DNA of 11,833 bases from an uncultured Muribaculaceae bacterium. GTDB lineage: Bacteria; Bacteroidota; Bacteroidia; Bacteroidales; Muribaculaceae. This document shows positions 5,661-11,833 of the stretch, piece by piece. The notes beneath the pieces were generated by a model. It did not search any database. It was not told the DNA's origin and was given only the letters and a program-made list of their open reading frames with translations. Position numbers and translations under genes: made by a program. Each line of letters begins with the position of its first letter. Within the stretch, counting starts at the first letter, position 1. The stretch is taken from contig CAJLTZ010000077.1 in the NCBI GenBank assembly GCA_905209725.1, positions 1 through 11,833 of the forward strand, in the 5' to 3' direction.

Positions 5661-6845
5661 TTAGATTATTCTGATTTTCAGGGTGTAATACATCAGATAT
5701 ATCACCCCGACCGTCATCACGGCCACAGCGCCTACCTGACCCACTGCATCGGCTGCATAGCCCATGGCCAGAGGGAAGATTGTTCCGCCGAAGAGACCCA
5801 TGATCATCAGGCCCGATACCTCATTGCGCTCATTGGGTGTATACATCAGCGCCTGGGAGAAGATCACGGAGAAGATATTGGAATTTCCAAAACCGATCAG
5901 CGCGATACCCACATAGAGGGGCATCAAGGCGTGGCAGAAGAAGAGGATCACCATTCCGGCGAGCATCATGATTACGCTGCCGGCGAAGAACAGTTTGGGC
6001 GACATCGAGCGCAGGATGAAGGCGCCGAGGAAGCAGCCCAGCGTACGGAATATGAAATAGACGCCCGTGGCGAAACCGGCTTCCTCAAGAGGGAGGCCCA
6101 CACGCTCCATAATGATCTTTGGGGCAGTGGTGTTGGTGCCGACATCTATTCCTACATGACACATGATTCCGATGAAACAAAGGAAGATGAAGGGGCGACC
6201 AAGGAGTTTCAGGCACTCTGCAAAGCTGCTGGCCTTGTCGGGCTTTTCCTCATCGATGGGGGTGGCGGCAAGGAGCGTGATGGAGAGGAAGCTGACGATG
6301 GCATATATCAGGAATAACACTCTCCAGCCAAGTCCCAGCGTGGGCATCAGGGTAGTGGCCCCCCAGGCAGCGATGATCGGCGCGAGGAAGGATGCGATTG
6401 CCTTCACAAACTGGCCGAACGTAAGCGTGGAGGCGAGTTTGTCGCCGCTGATGAGATTCGACACAAGGGGATTGAGGGAGGTCTGCATTATGGCGTTGCC
6501 GATTCCGAGAAGGGAGAAGGAGATGAGCATCACGGCATAGCTGTCGCCGAATGCCGGAATGATGAGCGATGCAGCCGTAACCACAAGACTGATGAGCACT
6601 GTTTTCTTGCGTCCAATCTTATTCATCAGCATGCCGGTGGGCACGGAGAAGATAAGGAACCAGAAGAAAACGAGCGAAGGGAAAAGATTTGCCTGGGAGT
6701 CGGTGAGGCCTAAATCTTTCTGGACATAATTGGATGCTGTGCCCACAAGGTCGACGAAACCCATGGCGAAAAAGCAGAGCATCACAGGTATGATCTGGAG
6801 TAGAAACGATTTGCGGTTTCCTACGAGCGATTGAGTCATAGCCAT
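5661..6845 (-). CDS. MFS sugar permease, likely fructose importer (FucP-like)
   Basis: The 394-residue, highly hydrophobic protein has about 12 predicted membrane helices in the inner membrane. Residues 75-82 (NKIGRKKT) form the MFS loop between helices 2 and 3, and GIGNAIMQTSLNPLVSNLI (114-132) resembles the helix-4 region of the fucose/glucose/galactose permease group. A central cytoplasmic loop (about 197-212, PIDEEKPDKASSFAEC) separates the two six-helix halves. The B. thetaiotaomicron fructan locus has a comparable permease (BT1758) between its kinase and GH32 genes, which supports fructose or short fructo-oligosaccharides as cargo, probably by proton symport. Start could also be the Met two codons later. 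Gaps to the GH32 and kinase genes are 25 and 24 bases. Confidence 0.9.
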   Translation of the reverse strand: MAMTQSLVGNRKSFLLQIIPVMLCFFAMGFVDLVGTASNYVQKDLGLTDSQANLFPSLVFFWFLIFSVPTGMLMNKIGRKKTVLISLVVTAASLIIPAFGDSYAVMLISFSLLGIGNAIMQTSLNPLVSNLISGDKLASTLTFGQFVKAIASFLAPIIAAWGATTLMPTLGLGWRVLFLIYAIVSFLSITLLAATPIDEEKPDKASSFAECLKLLGRPFIFLCFIGIMCHVGIDVGTNTTAPKIIMERVGLPLEEAGFATGVYFIFRTLGCFLGAFILRSMSPKLFFAGSVIMMLAGMVILFFCHALMPLYVGIALIGFGNSNIFSVIFSQALMYTPNERNEVSGLMIMGLFGGTIFPLAMGYAADAVGQVGAVAVMTVGVIYLMYYTLKIRII

Positions 6846-6870
6846 AATTATATGTTCTGATGTTTTAAAG

Positions 6871-8706
6871 TTAATTTATAGAGTAGATCTTAAGGTTATC
6901 AATCCTTGCTTTGTGTCCCTCGGCTGCCACGGAAATGATGGAATAAGGCATCGTGGGGAACACAAGGTTGGTCATTACAAACTTGCCGTCGTTGCCAAAT
7001 ACCTCCATGCTTGACTTGTCGATGAATATCCGGAGCGAAACGCTGTTGCCATTATCGAAGGTAGGAGCCACAGTGACAGAGGGGAAGTCTTGGCTGAAGT
7101 CTACTATGCCGCTGTGGCGACGGTCGAAGGAGAGGGTATTCTTAGATGAATCGTATTTCATGGTCACGGATTCGCCGGCCTTGTTGGCAAACTTGATGTC
7201 CACTGTTTCACCCTTCTTGCACTCCACGTCAAGGAGAATCTCACATACTCCTCCATTGGATGAGGGAAGTGCAAACTCGCGTGCTTTCCTGCCAACCGAC
7301 TTATTGGAGACATTAAGGGTGAGTTTGCCACGGAGTTTCAGAAGTTCGGGGGAGGGAGCCGATGACATATAAATCTGACCGTCGTCACCCTTGAAGAGGG
7401 CTGCCTCACGTGGAAGAGTGTTGGAACTGCGGAATTGCAGGGTTGGAACTTCTGCGGCATACTGCCAGTTGCTCATCCAGCCGATAAGTGTGCGGCGGTT
7501 GTCGGGAGCATCGCTCCAGCTCACAGTGGCATAATGGTCTTTGCCGTAATCCATCCATTTGGTAGCGATTTTGCCGGTGGCATCAGTGTCGGCCTTGAAG
7601 GTCTTGCCATCGAAGTCGCCTACAAAATATTGTGTGGCGCTCCCGCCGAAGGGCCCTCCGGGATTTATGTTGCACACCAATACCCATTTCTCCTCACCGG
7701 TGCCGTCAATCTTGAGTTTGAAGAGGTCGGGACATTCCCACACGCCATCCTGCGCTCCTATTCCTTTGCCGAAGGAACTTTGCAGGGTCCATTCCTTCAG
7801 ATCGTGGGATGTGAAGAAGAGCATCTCATGGTCGAGGGCATGTGCTAATGAAAGCACCCACTGCTTGTTGGCCTCGTCCCAGAACATATTCGGGTCGCGG
7901 GCCTCGCTCTCCAGCGTGATGATGGGATTGCCGTGATAAATCGTGAAAGTCTGTCCGTTGTCCTCGCTGTGGGCGAGGCTCTGTACCTGGCTTCTTCCTG
8001 CAGAAGTATAAAGGGATATCACGGCATCCTTGCCGAATCCGGCCGTATTCTCCTTATCCACCACCGAACTACCGCTGAACACTGCACCCAGTCCGTTGGC
8101 CTCGATAGCCATAGGATGATGTTCCCAATTCACAAGGTCCTTCGACGAAGAATGTCCCCAGGTCATATTCTGCCATTTTGAGCCGTATGGGTTCCATTGG
8201 TAATAGAGATGCCATTCCCCATCCTTATAGAACATTCCGTTGGGGTCGTTCATCCAGCCATACTGGGGAGTATGATGATACACCGGACGGTAATATTCCT
8301 TATTGGCGGTGTCGAAAGTGTCCGACAGCGTCAAATTGCTCCAGCAGGCATCCTCCTTCACCTCGCGGATATTGGAGCGGTCCTGGGTGGTGATGATGTT
8401 GAGCAGCACGCTATGGTCTTTGTATGGAGCGAGGTCGAAAGGCACAAGGTAATCCACCTTGCTTTTGGCGAGACGCACATTGATGGTCTTGTCTATTTTC
8501 CCATCCACAAGCACGTCGACCTTTGCCTCATCATTCGACTCCTGCACCGGAAGCAGAAGATAGCGGCCATCGCCTGTGATTCTTACCAGAGTGTTGTTCA
8601 CTCCGAGATGATCCACTTCAACGCCCTCGGATGCGAATGCGGCGGAAGTCGTGAAGGCTGCCCCGAGCATCATCAGGCACGTGATTCTATTTTTTAGTCC
8701 ATTCAT
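6871..8706 (-). CDS. Secreted GH32 fructanase (levanase/inulinase/invertase type)
   Basis: GH32 enzymes release fructose from levan, inulin or sucrose. The Met at 8706 is preferred (611 residues), as it starts a clean type I signal peptide (MNGLKNRITCLMMLGAAF, cut near SAAFA); an in-frame ATG at 8748 would add 14 residues in front. Residues 26-140 are an N-terminal beta-rich domain common in Bacteroidetes GH32 proteins. The five-bladed propeller carries WMNDPNG (151-157, nucleophile D154), YYQWNP, WGHSSSKDLVNWEH, FSGSSVVD, ARDPNMFW (D271, transition-state stabiliser) and WECPDLF (E324, acid/base). About residues 475-611 form the C-terminal beta-sandwich. The full triad is present. No lipobox was seen, so it should be periplasmic or exported. 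Linkage preference cannot be read from sequence. First gene of the operon. Confidence 0.93.
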   Translation of the reverse strand: MNGLKNRITCLMMLGAAFTTSAAFASEGVEVDHLGVNNTLVRITGDGRYLLLPVQESNDEAKVDVLVDGKIDKTINVRLAKSKVDYLVPFDLAPYKDHSVLLNIITTQDRSNIREVKEDACWSNLTLSDTFDTANKEYYRPVYHHTPQYGWMNDPNGMFYKDGEWHLYYQWNPYGSKWQNMTWGHSSSKDLVNWEHHPMAIEANGLGAVFSGSSVVDKENTAGFGKDAVISLYTSAGRSQVQSLAHSEDNGQTFTIYHGNPIITLESEARDPNMFWDEANKQWVLSLAHALDHEMLFFTSHDLKEWTLQSSFGKGIGAQDGVWECPDLFKLKIDGTGEEKWVLVCNINPGGPFGGSATQYFVGDFDGKTFKADTDATGKIATKWMDYGKDHYATVSWSDAPDNRRTLIGWMSNWQYAAEVPTLQFRSSNTLPREAALFKGDDGQIYMSSAPSPELLKLRGKLTLNVSNKSVGRKAREFALPSSNGGVCEILLDVECKKGETVDIKFANKAGESVTMKYDSSKNTLSFDRRHSGIVDFSQDFPSVTVAPTFDNGNSVSLRIFIDKSSMEVFGNDGKFVMTNLVFPTMPYSIISVAAEGHKARIDNLKIYSIN

Positions 8707-8746
8707 TGTATATCTGTTTTCGTTCTGATTCAGAATTAAACTAAAC

Positions 8747-8790
8747 AATCTCTTTTACCTAAAATCTGAAAAATCTTTTTTACCTAAGAT
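8747..8790 (-). promoter_or_regulatory. Two 19-base direct repeats, candidate operator for the AraC-type output domain
   Basis: 8747-8765 and 8772-8790 agree at 17 of 19 bases, with a start-to-start distance of 25 bases. The shared part is AATCTyTTTTACCTAArAT. The second copy also contains a 7-bp inverted repeat (aaatctt/aagattt). Direct repeats spaced by about two helical turns or a little more are typical of AraC-family dimer sites. They lie 41-84 bases upstream of the GH32 start codon and would overlap the -33 region of a promoter using the weak box at 8736-8743. Confidence 0.5.
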
Positions 8791-8868
8791 TTCCTATCAA
8801 AAACCTTTCATTCACTAAGACCGGGCCGGGAGATGCAGGATTCTGCACTCATTCCCAATTCGATATCG

Positions 8869-8876
8869 CAAAACTA
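8869..8876 (-). promoter_or_regulatory. Candidate -7 box for the GH32 operon
   Basis: TAGTTTTG on the minus strand is an exact TAnnTTTG match. No good TTTG -33 element is seen 19-21 bases upstream, as might be expected for an activator-dependent promoter. Use of this box would give a leader of about 155 bases containing the direct repeats. A weaker alternative (TAGTTTAA, 8736-8743) would give a leader of about 23 bases. Confidence 0.45.
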
Positions 8877-8982
8877 CTACAATATATTAATGAGCGTTAT
8901 AAAAAATCGTGCTTTATTTATAAAATATGTTGCATTGCCCGTTTTTTTATATTTTACACACTCTTTTTCATAGGATAATCGC

Positions 8983-8990
8983 TATCTTTG
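8983..8990 (+). promoter_or_regulatory. -7 box for the hybrid sensor/regulator
   Basis: TATCTTTG matches TAnnTTTG exactly and lies 37 bases before the ATG, giving a leader of about 30 bases. The -33 element is poor (only T-runs upstream), consistent with low constitutive expression of a sensor gene. Confidence 0.65.
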
Positions 8991-8998
8991 CAGTGACC

Positions 8999-9017
8999 AA
9001 AGCAATCTAAAGCAATC
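8999..9017 (+). repeat. Tandem aaagcaatc in the sensor gene leader
   Basis: aaagcaatc occurs at 8999-9007 and 9009-9017, exactly 10 bases apart, just after the predicted transcription start and before the ATG at 9028. It may be chance or a site for autoregulation. Confidence 0.4.
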
Positions 9018-9027
9018 CTGACAAGAA

Positions 9028-11766
9028 ATGAACAGTCCATTATTTCGCATTCTCTTATTGGGAATATTTCTAATCCTGATCGGCTGCAACGACAACAAAG
9101 TATATAAGATAGGCGTCTCACAGTGCAGCCAGGACGACTGGCGCACGAAGATGAACGAGGAGATAAATCGTGAGATAATGTATCACGAGGATGCCGAGGT
9201 GGAAATCCGTTCTGCCGATGACAGCAATGAGAAGCAGATCGAGGATATCAGATATTTCGTAAAGAATAAATTCGATATCATTATCGTTTCGCCCAACGAG
9301 GCAGCAGCTCTAACTCCTATAATAAAAGAGGTTTACGAAAGCGGAATCCCGGTTGTGATTTTCGACCGTAACATCAATGGCACCTCCTATACGGCAAGAA
9401 TCGGCGTAAACAATGAAGGCGTGGGACGTTCCGCCGCCCATTATGGGCTTCACATGTTGGGCAAAGGGGCAAAGGCGATTGAGATTTTCGGATTGAGGGG
9501 CTCTACGCCTGCGGAGGAGCGCCACAATGGATTTATCAAGGAATTTGAGGCAAACGGAGGTAAACTCCTGGCCAGCGGCACGGGCAACTGGAACAAGGAA
9601 GATGCCATGCCGGTGGTGGATTCGCTGCTGAAGATATATCCTGATGTAGACCTTATCTATGCGCATAACGACCGCATGGCTATCGGTGCATCGGAAGTGG
9701 CTCATAAGCTCGGGCGCGACGATATACGCATCATCGGTATCGACGCCGCACCCAATATCGGCATCAAAGCAGTGACCGACAGCGTGATTGATGCCACATT
9801 CCTCTACCCTACCGAAGGACATCGATTGATACAGACTGCTTTAGCCATCCTGAAGAATGAGCCATACATGAAAGAGACAATATTGCCGGCTTCCTCGGCC
9901 GTGGACCTTTCCAATGCTGATATACTACTCTTGCAGAATGAAGCCCTGAAACAGGAAACCGGGAAAATGAAACTGCTCAAAGCCCAGATTAATGATTACT
10001 GGGACAAACATACGTCGCAAACCTACCTCTTCTACGCAAGCATTGCCATCATCTTCCTTCTCTTCGGCGTGGGTTTCCTTCTGCTGCGGGCTTACTGGCA
10101 GAACACCAAGCATCAGAAGCAATTGATGACGCAGAATAAACTTCTTGAGGAGGAGAAAGATAAGCAGACCGAACTTAACGAGCAATTGCAGATTGCCACG
10201 CAGTCGAAACTTGTGTTTTTCACCAACGTTTCACACGACTTGCGCACACCGCTCACCCTTATCGCAGAGCCAGTGGCCCAACTCGCAGAGGCCGACAATC
10301 TCACTCCCCAGCAAAAGACGCTCATTAAAATCGCCAACAAGAATGTAAAAATCCTACATCGCCTTATCAATGAGATACTTGACTTCAGAAAACATGAGAA
10401 TGGCAAACTGAATCTCCGCCTCACCGAGATAGATTTCAACCAGGCTATCCCTGATTGGATGGACTCCTTTTATTCCCTGGCCCGAAAGAGAAATATCAAG
10501 CTTACTCTCGCCACTCCGTCGCCGGATATGCCGATGCCACTGGCTGTGGATGTGGAAAAGATTGAACGCGTATTCTTCAATCTTCTTTCCAATGCCTTCA
10601 AGTATACTCCCGACGATGGGGAGATCACAGTTTCCTATAAATGCGATGACAACTCGCTGACATTCAAGGTGGCCGACACTGGTGAGGGCATAAGCGAGAG
10701 AGATCTTGGCAATATATTCGACAGATTTTATCAGGTGGACCGCATTAATCCCAAAGGATCGGGCATAGGGCTGTCGCTTGCAAAGGCTTTTGTGGAACTG
10801 CATGAAGGCACCATCGAAGTGGAGAGCACACAGAATGTGGGTTCGGTGTTTACGGTGATTTTACCTGTAAGGCACATTGCCGAAACCACCACAGTAACAG
10901 ACAAGACCACAGGCACTTCGGAAGCCGCTGCTATACTTGAGAAAATCGAAACCAATCCCACATTTGAGGATAACAAGCCGATAATCCTTGTGATTGACGA
11001 CAATCGGGATATTCAGGAACTTGTGGGTGGCCTTCTGAGCACTGACTATAATATCCTCAAGGCATCCAATGGAAAGGAGGGTGTGGCAATGGCCGAAAAA
11101 TTTGTGCCTGACCTCATCATCTGCGATGTGATGATGCCGGTGATGGATGGAATGGAATGTTGCCGAGTTATCAAGAATCGGGTGTCCACATCTCATATTC
11201 CGGTGCTGATGCTTACGGCCTGTTCGCTGGATGAGCAGCGCGTGCAGGGATACGAGAGTGGTGCCGACGGCTACCTCTCGAAACCGTTCAACAGCCAAGT
11301 GCTGAAATCAAGGTGTTCCAGCCTTATCCTCAACCGCAAGCGAATAAAGGACCTCTGGCTTTCGCAAAATACCGTTGCTGAGAAAAAGGAAAGTGAAAAA
11401 CCGGCTACGAAGGAATCTCAGTCCACAGATGATATCGACAATGAATTCTACCGTCGTTTTCTTGCGATATTGAAGGAACAGATGGGAAATCCGCAACTAA
11501 GCGTGGACATGATGGCTTCTGACATGGGCTTGGAACGTTCACAATTCTACCGCAAGATAAAATCTCTTACTAATTTCGCACCTGTGGAACTGATACGGCG
11601 CATACGTCTGCAGCGAGGCCGTGAACTATTAATCAACACCGACAAGACCATAGGGGAGATTGCGTATGAGACAGGCTTCTCCTCGCCGGCATATTTCACC
11701 AAATGTTATCGCGACGCCTACGGCGAGACCCCCTCGAAGGCGAGAGGTAAATCCGCAGACGCATAG
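9028..11766 (+). CDS. Hybrid two-component system with periplasmic fructose-type sensor (BT1754-like)
   Basis: The 912-residue protein joins sensor, kinase and transcription factor. An N-terminal hydrophobic segment (5-19) ends in LIGC with C20 in lipobox position. Residues 25-300 are a type I sugar-binding-protein domain with likely pocket residues D113-R114 (FDRN), N214-D215 (AHND) and D239 (GIDA). A single membrane helix (332-354) follows, then a coiled coil, the HisKA domain (VSHDLRTPLT, H403), the ATPase (N box FFNLLSNAFKYT with N518/N522, DTGEG, GSGIGLSLAK), the receiver (DD at 657-658, D700, K752) and an AraC-type HTH (about 822-906). All phosphotransfer residues are present. In B. thetaiotaomicron the same architecture (BT1754) binds fructose directly and activates the fructan locus. 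It is divergent from the GH32 operon, its presumed target. Confidence 0.95.
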   Translation: MNSPLFRILLLGIFLILIGCNDNKVYKIGVSQCSQDDWRTKMNEEINREIMYHEDAEVEIRSADDSNEKQIEDIRYFVKNKFDIIIVSPNEAAALTPIIKEVYESGIPVVIFDRNINGTSYTARIGVNNEGVGRSAAHYGLHMLGKGAKAIEIFGLRGSTPAEERHNGFIKEFEANGGKLLASGTGNWNKEDAMPVVDSLLKIYPDVDLIYAHNDRMAIGASEVAHKLGRDDIRIIGIDAAPNIGIKAVTDSVIDATFLYPTEGHRLIQTALAILKNEPYMKETILPASSAVDLSNADILLLQNEALKQETGKMKLLKAQINDYWDKHTSQTYLFYASIAIIFLLFGVGFLLLRAYWQNTKHQKQLMTQNKLLEEEKDKQTELNEQLQIATQSKLVFFTNVSHDLRTPLTLIAEPVAQLAEADNLTPQQKTLIKIANKNVKILHRLINEILDFRKHENGKLNLRLTEIDFNQAIPDWMDSFYSLARKRNIKLTLATPSPDMPMPLAVDVEKIERVFFNLLSNAFKYTPDDGEITVSYKCDDNSLTFKVADTGEGISERDLGNIFDRFYQVDRINPKGSGIGLSLAKAFVELHEGTIEVESTQNVGSVFTVILPVRHIAETTTVTDKTTGTSEAAAILEKIETNPTFEDNKPIILVIDDNRDIQELVGGLLSTDYNILKASNGKEGVAMAEKFVPDLIICDVMMPVMDGMECCRVIKNRVSTSHIPVLMLTACSLDEQRVQGYESGADGYLSKPFNSQVLKSRCSSLILNRKRIKDLWLSQNTVAEKKESEKPATKESQSTDDIDNEFYRRFLAILKEQMGNPQLSVDMMASDMGLERSQFYRKIKSLTNFAPVELIRRIRLQRGRELLINTDKTIGEIAYETGFSSPAYFTKCYRDAYGETPSKARGKSADA

Positions 11767-11780
11767 CAATCCACATCGCT

Positions 11781-11833
11781 TAGACCCCATCCCACAAAAA
11801 ATGTTAACGCAGGGGCGGCGTATTTTCGAGGAA
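11781..11833 (-). repeat. Long inverted repeat, right copy (pairs with 1053-1104)
   Basis: The reverse complement of the window end matches 1053-1104 with four mismatches and one inserted G. It begins 15 bases after the sensor/regulator stop with tagacccc and runs to the window edge, so it may continue beyond. If 1053-1104 is the right end of an IS5-type element, this is the same end of a second copy in opposite orientation, whose transposase would lie outside the window. Confidence 0.85.

Larger units (their letters stand above)
8707..9027. other. Divergent regulatory spacer between GH32 operon and sensor/regulator
   Basis: This 321-base AT-rich spacer has no gene. From left to right it holds a weak TAGTTTAA box (8736-8743, minus), two direct repeats (8747-8790), a GC-rich patch ccgggccggg (8821-8830), a small hairpin tgcag/ctgca (about 8834-8847), an exact minus-strand -7 box (8869-8876), a very AT-rich stretch (8877-8960) and a plus-strand -7 box (8983-8990). 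It should carry the control of both the operon and its regulator. Confidence 0.7.

Noticed and set aside
5658..6317. A 219-codon plus-strand open frame rich in His, Asp and Glu
   Set aside because: It is the antisense of a membrane protein gene; hydrophobic codons read backwards give such polar sequences.
8707..8748. The longer GH32 start at 8748
   Set aside because: The 14 extra residues are polar and would bury the signal peptide; the Met at 8706 gives a normal export signal.
1..11833. tRNA, rRNA or riboswitch genes
   Set aside because: No cloverleaf, ribosomal RNA or known riboswitch pattern was recognised by eye; a covariance-model search was not possible here.

Overview
The window looks like a piece of a gut Bacteroidales chromosome. 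A Muribaculaceae-type genome would fit, but that is inference from overall gene style only. The evidence is a one-protein hybrid two-component sensor/regulator, Bacteroidetes -7 boxes (TAnnTTTG), weak ribosome binding sites and a HU/LysM membrane protein.

Layout. Bases 1-624 hold the 3' end of an IS4-family element. It abuts a broken IS5-family transposase (628-993) followed by IS-like non-coding sequence up to 1104. Bases 1168-4637 hold four minus-strand genes: a stand-alone B3/4-domain protein, a secreted GH53 endo-galactanase, a membrane protein joining a cytoplasmic HU-like domain to an outer LysM-like domain through a low-complexity linker, and a small HU-family protein that overlaps it. 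A strong rho-independent terminator (4674-4729) separates these from the next operon.

Bases 4758-8706 form a compact minus-strand fructan/fructose operon: a secreted GH32 fructanase, an inner-membrane MFS sugar permease and a PfkB-family fructokinase, with gaps of about 25 bases. Across a 321-base divergent spacer is a plus-strand hybrid two-component system (9028-11766). It has a periplasmic sugar-binding-protein-like sensor domain, like the known Bacteroides fructose sensor BT1754. Together they read as a full circuit: the exported GH32 releases fructose, the sensor detects it, the AraC-type output domain activates the operon, the MFS protein imports fructose and the kinase phosphorylates it. 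No SusC/SusD pair is visible, so this is a reduced version of the classical fructan locus.

The most striking large-scale structure is a pair of inverted repeats of about 52 bases with a perfect 32-base core, at 1053-1104 and 11781-11833. They enclose everything from the B3/4 gene to the end of the sensor/regulator (about 10.7 kb). The left copy lies directly behind the IS5-type remnant, so the cargo may be, or may once have been, flanked by two inverted copies of the same element. The second main curiosity is the HU-TM-LysM protein, which could physically link DNA to the cell wall.
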